This document shows, in pieces, positions 1 through 5,823 of a stretch of 11,347 bases of DNA. This stretch comes from Paraclostridium ghonii (GTDB lineage: Bacteria; Bacillota; Clostridia; Peptostreptococcales; Peptostreptococcaceae): positions 1 to 11,347 of the forward strand of contig NZ_JAKEDR010000107.1 in NCBI RefSeq assembly GCF_023653455.1, in the 5' to 3' direction. Both the position numbers and the translations under genes were made by a program. Under the pieces are notes generated by a model. That model searched no databases and was not told where the DNA came from. It was given only the letters and a program-made list of their open reading frames with translations. Numbering within the stretch: the stretch's first letter is position 1; each line of letters opens with the position of its first letter.

Positions 1-1079
1 CCTTTATCATGTGTTTCTTGTGGCTCATATTCTTCAGGTATGTTTTTACCATCAACATAAATTTTAGGCCCAAATATAACACAATCATAGGCAAAATATT
101 CAACCCTAGGGTCATTCTCATATTTATCTCCAATCTCTTTAATTTTACTATTGCTAGTATCATTATTATTAATATTTGATGTTATAGAGATTTCTCTAAT
201 GTCACCATCACCAACTCCTGCCCCCATCATTTTTAATCCACTCTCTACTACACTTCCACCTATATTTAATATTAACAAGGAAGTTGATACCCCTAAAACT
301 ATTGCCGTTAGTATAAATTTTAAAGCCATAGCCTTGAAATTTCTTCTACCTTGTCTAATTGCATTTGATAGCCTTAAGCGTGGCTTTGGTTTTTGTTTTT
401 TAACTGTAGATTTTGTAGTCTTTTCTCCTTTTTGTACTTTTTCAATAGTTCCATTTTTTAAATAAAAGCAGGTATCTTCTTTGTCAACCAATGATTTATC
501 ATGTGTAACTACTATTACCAATTTTTTCTTAGCTATTATTCTTAAAACATCTATTATAATTTTTGTAGATTCCTTATCTAGAGATCCTGTAGGCTCATCT
601 GCTATTATTACTTCTGGATTTTTAACTAATGCTCTTGCTATTGCAACTCTTTGCTTTTGTCCTCCAGATAAATTAGCTACCTTATGATCTCTTAGTGTAT
701 CAATTTTTAATTTGTAAAGAATTTCCTGTACCTTCTTATCTTTCTCTTTATTAGATAAATCCGATAGTTCTAAAACTACCTTAACATTTTCCTCCACCGT
801 AAAATGATTTAATAATTGAAAGTTTTGCCATATAAATCCTATATCGTTATAATGATAGTCATTGAATCTTTTTTCTTTAAAAGTTTTCAATGACTCTTCT
901 TTATAAATTACATTTCCATAAAACTCTTTATCCATACCACCTATAATCTTTAAAAGTGTAGATTTACCACTACCTGATGGACCTAGTATAAAGTTCATAC
1001 CACCATCAAACTCTGCATTTATATTTTTTAATATTTCTCTTTCTCCAATTTTTTTAACTATATTTTTTAATACTAACAT
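1..1079 (-). CDS. MacB/FtsX-type ABC transporter, fused ATPase-permease (3' end cut by window)
   Basis: An open frame of 359 codons runs from ATG at 1079 to the left edge with no stop. The first ~220 residues form an ABC ATPase of the LolD/MacB class: Walker A GPSGSGKST (33-41), Q-loop Q85, signature LSGGQ (137-141), Walker B IIADEPTGSLD (158-168) and H-loop H193. A basic, proline-containing linker (about 220-248) leads to one membrane helix (about 250-271). The start of what should be the extracellular domain of an FtsX/MacB permease follows, so ATPase and permease are one polypeptide. The start is supported by an AGGAAGG-type site about 12 nt upstream and by the promoter block at 1108-1167. 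Such transporters usually export or respond to peptides, antibiotics or envelope stress; the substrate here cannot be told. The remaining permease helices lie outside the window. Confidence is high for the family and low for the substrate. Confidence 0.93.
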   Translation of the reverse strand, partial: MLVLKNIVKKIGEREILKNINAEFDGGMNFILGPSGSGKSTLLKIIGGMDKEFYGNVIYKEESLKTFKEKRFNDYHYNDIGFIWQNFQLLNHFTVEENVKVVLELSDLSNKEKDKKVQEILYKLKIDTLRDHKVANLSGGQKQRVAIARALVKNPEVIIADEPTGSLDKESTKIIIDVLRIIAKKKLVIVVTHDKSLVDKEDTCFYLKNGTIEKVQKGEKTTKSTVKKQKPKPRLRLSNAIRQGRRNFKAMALKFILTAIVLGVSTSLLILNIGGSVVESGLKMMGAGVGDGDIREISITSNINNNDTSNSKIKEIGDKYENDPRVEYFAYDCVIFGPKIYVDGKNIPEEYEPQETHDK

Positions 1080-1107
1080 TAAATTCAAACACCTTCCTCT
1101 CATATTG

Positions 1108-1167
1108 TCTAAAGTAATTTCAGTTGTGTTTATATAATACATAACCTTTGGTTAAGAGAAGGTTAAG
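1108..1167 (-). promoter_or_regulatory. Promoter block with phased TTAACC repeats (for the ABC transporter)
   Basis: Read on the minus strand, two TTAACC hexamers (1161-1166 and 1150-1155) lie exactly 11 bp apart, one helical turn. The second is followed by AAA and GGTTA, making a short inverted repeat. AT-rich -10 candidates follow: TATTAT at 1134-1139 or TATAAA at 1129-1134. Direct hexamers at 11-bp phase are the usual site for OmpR/PhoB-family response regulators; B. subtilis PhoP boxes, for example, are TTAACA-like with 5-bp gaps. No good -35 hexamer is present, which fits an activator-dependent promoter. The block is 56/60 identical to 2604-2663. The identity of the regulator is inference. 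Confidence 0.75.
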
Positions 1168-1192
1168 CACTATACATTTCTTTACGTTATAA

Positions 1193-1211
1193 ACTACTTG
1201 TTAGAAGTAGT
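1193..1211. other. Short hairpin in the intergenic region
   Basis: A perfect 7-bp inverted repeat (ACTACTT / AAGTAGT) surrounds a 5-nt loop between the ABC promoter block and the downstream end of the neighbouring small ORF. It lacks a convincing U-tract on either strand, so a terminator role is doubtful. Nothing else could be assigned in 1170-1284. Confidence 0.35.
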
Positions 1212-1283
1212 GTATTTTATAGATACAAATTATAAAGAAATTGAGTCTAAAAATATATGTGGTATTAAAATCTATCAATCAAT

Positions 1284-1325
1284 CTAAAAAAATAGAGCTT
1301 TTCCAAAATTGGTAAGCTCTATTTT
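1284..1325 (-). terminator. Rho-independent terminator of the small ORF
   Basis: A 12-bp stem pairs 1289-1300 with 1314-1325, and an inner CCAA/TTGG stem (1303-1306 with 1309-1312) closes the loop. Read on the minus strand, a run of seven or more U follows. The TAG stop of the upstream ORF (1319-1321) lies inside the stem, so the gene ends in its terminator. Confidence 0.8.
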
Positions 1326-1693
1326 AAATAATATTTTATTAAATTTGAATAACCTAGCGCCCCATTCACTATTACGTTATCACAAGAATATTTAGATAGT
1401 TGTCTTTTAAACTTTTTATGTGATTGCCCTATACTGAAAGCAAGTAGAGCTTTTTCATTATACATCATTTCTTTAGAACCACATTTAACTTTAGTACCAT
1501 CAATCAATATACTGTCAAATTTTTTTATCTTGTTATAAATTGATATGCTATAAGAAACCCTCAGTACTATATTCCTGCTACCCGTATAGCTTATTGTAGT
1601 TTCTGTAAAATCTTCAATATATTTAACTATTTTTTCTTCGAATTCAGTAGATATTCTAAGTTTACAAAGAATTTCATAATTCTTGTTGAGCAT
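1319..1693 (-). CDS. Unrecognised 124-residue protein, possibly a transposase remnant
   Basis: I do not recognise this protein with confidence. An ATG at 1702 is possible, but AAAGGA would abut it directly. The ATG at 1693 sits 9 nt after AAAGGA and is the better start. The product is soluble-looking and lysine-rich, without signal peptide or membrane helix. Residues 61-70 (SILIDGTKVK) and 107-115 (VIVNGALGY) are spaced like the first two acidic blocks of a DDE transposase catalytic core, with the second aspartate replaced by asparagine and nothing after residue 124. This resemblance is weak and is my inference. A 10-bp inverted repeat (1688-1697/1726-1735) covers the ribosome binding site and start codon, an arrangement known for transposase genes. 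The ORF has its own terminator. It is either a truncated transposase or a small hypothetical protein. Confidence 0.5.
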   Translation of the reverse strand: MLNKNYEILCKLRISTEFEEKIVKYIEDFTETTISYTGSRNIVLRVSYSISIYNKIKKFDSILIDGTKVKCGSKEMMYNEKALLAFSIGQSHKKFKRQLSKYSCDNVIVNGALGYSNLIKYYLK

Positions 1694-1735
1694 AGAGATC
1701 ATTCCTTTCGTGGATTTGTGTGCAACTCTATGCTC
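1688..1735 (-). promoter_or_regulatory. Inverted repeat that can sequester the small ORF's RBS and start codon
   Basis: GAGCATAGAG (1688-1697) and CTCTATGCTC (1726-1735) are perfect 10-bp inverted repeats around a 28-nt loop. In minus-strand RNA the start codon ATG (1691-1693) is in the downstream arm, and the ribosome binding site AAAGGA lies in the loop close to it. If transcription enters from upstream, the hairpin could form and block translation. It could equally be a leftover terminal-repeat structure of a mobile element. Confidence 0.5.
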
Positions 1736-1801
1736 TTTTATTTTGTAAAAAAAGTGAGTACTTAAATGTCAACTAAACATTATACTATCAATACCTTAGT
1801 A

Positions 1802-1841
1802 TATAAAAGTAGAGTAATGATATCATTACTCTACTTTTATA
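1802..1841. terminator. Perfect 40-bp palindrome, probable bidirectional terminator
   Basis: Positions 1802-1841 equal their own reverse complement, centred on GATATC (1819-1824). The palindrome lies 6 bp past the traX-like stop codon. The arms end in AAAAG/CTTTTAT, so RNA from either strand would give a long stem ending in a short U-rich stretch. The position directly after the gene supports termination of traX-like transcription. With no loop it could also extrude as a cruciform or bind a dimeric protein. Confidence 0.65.
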
Positions 1842-1847
1842 CCTAGA

Positions 1848-2576
1848 TTATTTTAATACATACTGTAGTATAGCTAATGCCCATAAGTGTAATGGATAGA
1901 ATACATAGAACAGGTATTTACTAAATTTATTATTTAAACCTCTTTCTCCATTGTATAAAAACATAAATGGAATAACTAATATAAATAGGAAGTTTGTGTT
2001 AAGCACTAACATCCCTATAGGTTGGTTTGGGGCAGAAGTTACAGAGGATAAAAAATTAGAGAATAAAAAAGCAGATAATATTAAATAACTTATTATTTGT
2101 TTTTTCATATTACCTCTAAATAAATATGTTATTATAATAAACGGTACTATAGTTATTCCACCTTCAACAAAGAATGATAATGGAATTAAAGCTATTGCTA
2201 ATACTAAAATAAGTAATTTTTTAGTTAACTGTTTCTTTTTACTATATTCTATTAAATTTATAATAGTAAGGCCTAATGCTAATGTTAGAAATATATTATT
2301 ACCAACTGCAATCTCTTTTGATTTAAGTGCAAAACTAATAATCATATTTCCAACTTGCATAAATACAGCCCATCCAAATAATCTCAAATTATATTTCAGC
2401 TTATTTCTTGTATGAAAAAACCCCTCTACTAATAGAAATCCAAATATCGGTGCCACAACTCTTGTTAATGGATGAATCCACATTGGAAAAACATTTGGAA
2501 ATGCCTCCCACAAATGGTCCATTAACATTAATATAAGTGCAAATATCTTAAGTTGAAACGCATTAATCTTTTTCAT
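1848..2576 (-). CDS. TraX-family integral membrane protein
   Basis: A 242-residue, strongly hydrophobic protein with about eight membrane helices. Family marks are the N-terminal block FQLKIFALILMLMDHLW (7-23), LTRVVAPIFGFLLVEGFF (37-54) with the following HTRN, and the C-terminal YNGERG (208-213) plus FYPLHLW (226-232). In the F plasmid, TraX N-acetylates pilin; chromosomal homologues in Firmicutes are common and their substrate is unknown, and no conjugation gene is nearby. The family resembles membrane acyltransferases, so acylation of an envelope component is a reasonable inference. The start is fixed by AGGAGG (2585-2590), 8 nt before ATG. The promoter block 2604-2663 is shared with the ABC transporter downstream, suggesting joint regulation. 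Length is normal for the family. Confidence 0.88.
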   Translation of the reverse strand: MKKINAFQLKIFALILMLMDHLWEAFPNVFPMWIHPLTRVVAPIFGFLLVEGFFHTRNKLKYNLRLFGWAVFMQVGNMIISFALKSKEIAVGNNIFLTLALGLTIINLIEYSKKKQLTKKLLILVLAIALIPLSFFVEGGITIVPFIIITYLFRGNMKKQIISYLILSAFLFSNFLSSVTSAPNQPIGMLVLNTNFLFILVIPFMFLYNGERGLNNKFSKYLFYVFYPLHLWALAILQYVLK

Positions 2577-2603
2577 AAAAAATACCTCCTAATTTACTAT
2601 ATA

Positions 2604-2663
2604 TCTAAAATAATTTCCTTTGTGTTTATATAATACATAACCTTTGGTTAAGAAAAGGTTAAG
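2604..2663 (-). promoter_or_regulatory. Promoter block with phased TTAACC repeats (for the traX-like gene)
   Basis: On the minus strand, TTAACC occurs at 2657-2662 and 2646-2651, an 11-bp phase, followed by the same AAAGGTTATG spacer and AT-rich -10 region as the block at 1108-1167. TATTAT is at 2630-2635 and TATAAA at 2625-2630. Only four of the 60 aligned positions differ between the two copies (1114/2610, 1122/2618, 1123/2619, 1158/2654), and identity falls off outside the block. That pattern indicates a conserved operator-promoter unit; which response regulator binds it is not visible here. Confidence 0.75.
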
Positions 2664-2684
2664 ATGTTTTATATAAGAGTTAAA

Positions 2685-2740
2685 TAATACGTAACTAGTT
2701 ATATTGTTTATTGACATATATGTAACTAGTTACGTATTAT
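2685..2740 (+). promoter_or_regulatory. marR-family gene promoter between two inverted operator copies
   Basis: The 17-mer taatacgtaactagtta (2685-2701) recurs as its exact reverse complement at 2723-2739. Each copy holds the palindrome TAACTAGTTA, extended to GTAACTAGTTAC in the second. The 21-bp gap contains a perfect -35, TTGACA (2711-2716). With an 18-bp spacer the -10 is TATTAT (2735-2740), so the second site covers the spacer and -10. This is a textbook layout for autorepression by a MarR dimer whose gene follows. The first site may also affect the divergent traX-like promoter, whose block ends at 2663. Binding itself is inferred. Confidence 0.8.
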
Positions 2741-2771
2741 ATATAGTATAAATTTATAAGGAGTGATTAAC

Positions 2772-3227
2772 TTGAAAAATATACAAAATAGAGAGTATGT
2801 TTTTGGTTCAATATTTGCGCTTGCAAATAGACTACAAGCACTAGGGGATAAAATGGATGAAAATGTTACTGTTAAGCAGTGGTTTTTCATAGCAACAATA
2901 TCTATGGTAAATTCAAATCCATCTATAAGTGAAATTTCAAAGCTTATAGGAACATCAAGGCAAAATACAAAAAAGATGGCATTACTATTACAAAATCAAG
3001 GATTTTTAATAATTCAAGAAGATGAAAGTGATAAAAGAATATCTCGTATTAGTTTAACTCAAAAATGTTTTGAATACTTTCAAGGTAGACAATCCATGGA
3101 AGAAGAATTTATGAAATCTTTATTTCAAGGGTTTTCTCAAAAAAATATTGAGGATTTGTCAAATGGAATTGCTTTACTTATGAATAATTTAGAAAAAATG
3201 GAGATTAAGAATGAAGATAATGCGTAA
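2772..3227 (+). CDS. MarR-family transcriptional regulator
   Basis: A 151-residue MarR-type winged helix protein, normal length. Helix-turn-helix: SISEISKLIGTS (51-62) then recognition helix SRQNTKKMALLLQ (62-74). The wing, residues 80-95, contains EDESDKRISRISLT, the usual D-x-R-containing MarR wing. Flanking helices at both ends should form the dimer interface and ligand pocket. The start is TTG at 2772: AAGGAG (2758-2763) lies 8 nt upstream, whereas a GTG at 2763 would be inside that site. The twin operators at 2685-2739 suggest it represses itself and the overlapping next gene. Ligand unknown; MarR proteins usually sense phenolics, oxidants or drugs. Confidence 0.92.
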   Translation: MKNIQNREYVFGSIFALANRLQALGDKMDENVTVKQWFFIATISMVNSNPSISEISKLIGTSRQNTKKMALLLQNQGFLIIQEDESDKRISRISLTQKCFEYFQGRQSMEEEFMKSLFQGFSQKNIEDLSNGIALLMNNLEKMEIKNEDNA

Positions 3228-4071
3228 AAAATCTATGAGAGTATTTATTTGGGGAGTATTAATGTTAATAGGTATTATTGTAGTATATTTTAATATACCT
3301 ATTTCAAAAGAAAGAGCAGAGTTTAAAAAAATGGTAAAAGAAATAACTAAAGAAGAAAATAGCTTTGTAGGTGAATTTACTCAAAAAGATATAGAGAATT
3401 TACCAGAACCTGTACAAAAATACTTTACGTATTGTGGGTTTATTGGAAAACCTAAGATGTCATATATGAATGCTGTTTTTACAGATGTACCATTCTTACA
3501 AGGAAAAGATGGTAAAGAGTTATCAATTGATTATAATCAATATAATCTAGTTGAAAAACCATACCGTATAGCGCATATAGATAGTTCACTATTTGGAGTA
3601 CCATTTGAGGGAATAGAGTATATATATAAGGATAATAATGCCAGAATGAAGGGGGTAGTAGCCAAGACGTTTAGTATATTTGATGTTACTGGTAAAGAGA
3701 TGAATCAAAGTGCATTAGTAACTTATCTTGCAGAATGTTTAATTGTACCAAATGCAGCATTGCAAGACTTTATACAATGGGAAGCAATCGATGATTTACA
3801 CTCAAAGGCAACTATATCATATGATGGTGTAACTGCAAGTGGAGTTTTTACATTTAATGAAAAAGGTGAAATGACTTCCTTTGAAACTGACGATAGGTGG
3901 GTTGATAAAGGTGATGGTAGTTATGAAAAAAGAAAGTGGTCTGCATTATGTAGTGAGTATAAAAATAACAATGGTATAATTCAACCAACTCATTTTAAAG
4001 CGGTATGGCACTATGATGATGGCGACTTGGTGTACTTTAATAGTGATAATATAAAAATTCAATTTAAATAA
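3211..4071 (+). CDS. Membrane-anchored DUF6544-type protein
   Basis: A 286-residue protein with basic N-terminus and one helix (about 10-27), probably an uncleaved anchor, then a mostly beta extracytoplasmic domain. Marks I associate with the DUF6544 family are LPEPVQKYFTYCG (64-76), the SALVTYLAECLIVPNAAL stretch (about 172-189), the W-x-x-I-D-x-x-x-x-x-A-T pattern near 195-206, and FETDDRW near 229-235. Function of the family is unknown. The start ATG overlaps the upstream marR-family gene by 17 nt and has GGAG 7 nt ahead, inside that gene, so translation is likely coupled and the two form an operon under the MarR operators. It may therefore be the regulator's main effector. No clear terminator follows. 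Family assignment comes from remembered motifs and should be checked by profile search. Confidence 0.75.
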   Translation: MKIMRKKSMRVFIWGVLMLIGIIVVYFNIPISKERAEFKKMVKEITKEENSFVGEFTQKDIENLPEPVQKYFTYCGFIGKPKMSYMNAVFTDVPFLQGKDGKELSIDYNQYNLVEKPYRIAHIDSSLFGVPFEGIEYIYKDNNARMKGVVAKTFSIFDVTGKEMNQSALVTYLAECLIVPNAALQDFIQWEAIDDLHSKATISYDGVTASGVFTFNEKGEMTSFETDDRWVDKGDGSYEKRKWSALCSEYKNNNGIIQPTHFKAVWHYDDGDLVYFNSDNIKIQFK

Positions 4072-4108
4072 TACCTATTGTTTTAATATTTTTGATTGAA
4101 ATAAATAA

Positions 4109-4137
4109 TTTACAAATATTCATTTGTTTACTATAAT
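4109..4137 (+). promoter_or_regulatory. Near-consensus sigma-A promoter for the 64-residue membrane protein
   Basis: TTTACA (4109-4114), a 17-bp spacer and a perfect TATAAT (4132-4137) lie 33 nt before the ATG at 4171. The gene therefore has a strong promoter of its own and does not rely on readthrough from the marR-family operon. Confidence 0.75.
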
Positions 4138-4170
4138 TTGTTTAAGTTATAGTTTAAAGGGGGCGTCTTT

Positions 4171-4365
4171 ATGAAAAAATCTTCATACATACATTGGTTG
4201 ACATTTATACTAACATTTATTGGAGCAAGTATTGTTTATAAAATAACAGGGTTAAAATATAGATTTTCAAATGGATTAAATATAAATTTATTATTTGATT
4301 TACTATTATGGGGTGTATTATATTTTACATTTGATTGGGTTTTAAATAGATACATGAAGGAGTAA
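4171..4365 (+). CDS. Small two-helix membrane protein, unrecognised
   Basis: A 64-residue hydrophobic protein with two probable membrane helices (about 9-25 and 39-58) joined by a short polar, basic loop (KYRFSNG). It ends in a charged RYMKE. I do not recognise the family. The gene is supported by an unusually strong ribosome binding site, AAAGGGGG (4156-4163), 7 nt before ATG, and by a near-consensus promoter at 4109-4137. It stands alone: the previous operon ends 100 bp upstream, and the next operon has its own promoter at 4434. No terminator is evident after it. Size and charge would fit a small membrane regulator or a bacteriocin-immunity-like protein, but nothing in the sequence decides this. 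Confidence 0.75.
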   Translation: MKKSSYIHWLTFILTFIGASIVYKITGLKYRFSNGLNINLLFDLLLWGVLYFTFDWVLNRYMKE

Positions 4366-4433
4366 CATCAGGAAAATGCGGAATCCGTACGTTAAGAAAA
4401 ATCTATTGATTAAACTACTTACATTAATTACAT

Positions 4434-4462
4434 TTGACCCAAATCTACAAAAACTATAAAAT
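4434..4462 (+). promoter_or_regulatory. Promoter of the radical SAM/DUF4130 operon
   Basis: TTGACC (4434-4439), a 17-bp spacer and TAAAAT (4457-4462) make a near-consensus sigma-A promoter. Transcription would start near 4469, giving a leader of only about 15 nt that consists of little more than the ribosome binding site GGTGGTGAT (4472-4480) before the TTG start. No SOS-type LexA box was found around it. Confidence 0.75.
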
Positions 4463-4483
4463 ATCATTTATGGTGGTGATATT

Positions 4484-5812
4484 TTGGATATAAAAGAAAA
4501 ACTAAGAATACTATCAGATGCAGCAAAATACGATGTATCATGCTCATCTAGTGGTAGTAAAAGAAAAAACACAAAAAATGGAATTGGTAATGCATCATCA
4601 AGTGGTATATGCCATACATTTACTCAAGATGGTAGATGTGTATCGCTTTTAAAAATACTTATGACAAACTACTGCATATATGATTGTAGTTATTGTATAA
4701 ATAAAAAATCGACCGATACAGAAAGAGCATTATTTACACCTGATGAAATATGTGATTTAGTAATAAATTTTTACAAAAGAAATTATATAGAAGGATTATT
4801 CTTAAGTTCCGCAATTATAAAAGATGAAAACCATACTATGGAAAAACTTTACGAAGTAGTATACAAGCTTAGAAACAAGCACAATTTCAATGGATATATA
4901 CATCTAAAAGCAATACCTGGTGCTTGTGAAGAGTTAATTCAAAGATGTGGAATGCTCGTTGATAGAATGAGTGTTAATATAGAACTTCCATCTGAAAATA
5001 GTTTGAAATTATTAGCACCTGATAAAAACAAAGATAAAATACTACTGCCTATGAAAAATATAAGAAACAATATTATTCAAAATAAAGAAGAAAGAAAAAA
5101 GTTTAAAAACTCTAATTTATTTGTGCCAGGAGGACAATCGACTCAACTTATAGTAGGTGCAACTGATGAAAGTGATTACAAAATACTTAATTTAACTAGT
5201 AATTTATATGATAAATATAAATTGAAAAGAGTTTACTATTCTGCTTTTGTAAATACTACTAATCATAAAAACCTACCTGATATAAAAAATCCACCTACAA
5301 TAAGAGAGCATAGGCTATATCAAGCTGATTGGCTACTTAGATTTTATGGATTTAAAGCTGGGGAACTTTTAAATGAAGATAACCCAAATTTTGATATGAA
5401 CTTTGACCCAAAAACTGATTGGGCAATTAAAAATATTCATTTATTTCCTATTGAAATAAACAAAGCACCTTATGAAACCTTACTTAGAGTACCAGGAATA
5501 GGTATGAAATCTGCTAAAAAGATTATCGTAACTAGAAGGGTTTCTAATTTGAGGTTTGAGGATTTAAAAAAGCTTAGAGTTACTTTAAAAAGAGCACAGT
5601 ACTTTATAACGTGCAACGGAATTTATTATGGAGATACTAAGTTTGATGAGGTATTTATAAAGAATAGATTAACACCTGGTATTGATTTAAATAGGGTAGA
5701 TAACAATTCTTTACAATTAAACTTTTTTGATAAAATAATAAATCCATCTCAAATACTAGATCCTACTAATTTATTAGATGATAAGTTTAGTTCAATTATT
5801 GGAGATCTTTAA
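4484..5812 (+). CDS. Radical SAM protein with HhH tail, putative DNA modification/repair (TIGR03916 type)
   Basis: A 442-residue protein. The radical SAM cluster motif is C64-x3-C68-x2-C71 (CIYDCSYC), which should hold a 4Fe-4S cluster that cleaves S-adenosylmethionine. Further cysteines at 20, 43 and 52 precede it. The barrel continues to about residue 290. INKAPYETLLRVPGIGMKSAKKI (325-347) is a helix-hairpin-helix DNA-binding motif, with the hairpin at VPGIG (336-340). QLNFF (411-415) near the end resembles a beta-clamp binding motif. The start is TTG at 4484, five bases after GGTGGTGAT. The family is known to occur with a DUF4130 partner, some fused to uracil-DNA glycosylase-like domains, and the partner follows 11 bp downstream. 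A role on damaged or modified DNA is inferred; the reaction is unknown. Confidence 0.92.
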   Translation: MDIKEKLRILSDAAKYDVSCSSSGSKRKNTKNGIGNASSSGICHTFTQDGRCVSLLKILMTNYCIYDCSYCINKKSTDTERALFTPDEICDLVINFYKRNYIEGLFLSSAIIKDENHTMEKLYEVVYKLRNKHNFNGYIHLKAIPGACEELIQRCGMLVDRMSVNIELPSENSLKLLAPDKNKDKILLPMKNIRNNIIQNKEERKKFKNSNLFVPGGQSTQLIVGATDESDYKILNLTSNLYDKYKLKRVYYSAFVNTTNHKNLPDIKNPPTIREHRLYQADWLLRFYGFKAGELLNEDNPNFDMNFDPKTDWAIKNIHLFPIEINKAPYETLLRVPGIGMKSAKKIIVTRRVSNLRFEDLKKLRVTLKRAQYFITCNGIYYGDTKFDEVFIKNRLTPGIDLNRVDNNSLQLNFFDKIINPSQILDPTNLLDDKFSSIIGDL

Positions 5813-5823
5813 GAGGTGATTAT

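Noticed and set aside
151..687. Plus-strand open frames at 151-465 and 481-687
   Set aside because: Both lie opposite the ABC transporter frame, which has full Walker A, signature, Walker B and H-loop motifs; the plus frames have no ribosome binding sites or recognisable protein pattern.
1107..2664. The two 60-bp blocks as terminal repeats of a mobile element spanning 1108-2663
   Set aside because: They are direct, not inverted, each sits precisely at a gene promoter, and no transposase or target duplication fits those borders; shared promoter function explains them better.
2763..2771. GTG at 2763 as the marR-family start
   Set aside because: It overlaps the last base of AAGGAG (2758-2763); the TTG at 2772 has the correct 8-nt spacing.
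4376..4410. LexA/SOS box upstream of the radical SAM operon (GAATCC...GTACGTT)
   Set aside because: It does not keep the GAAC-N4-GTTC spacing, and no better match was seen near the promoter.
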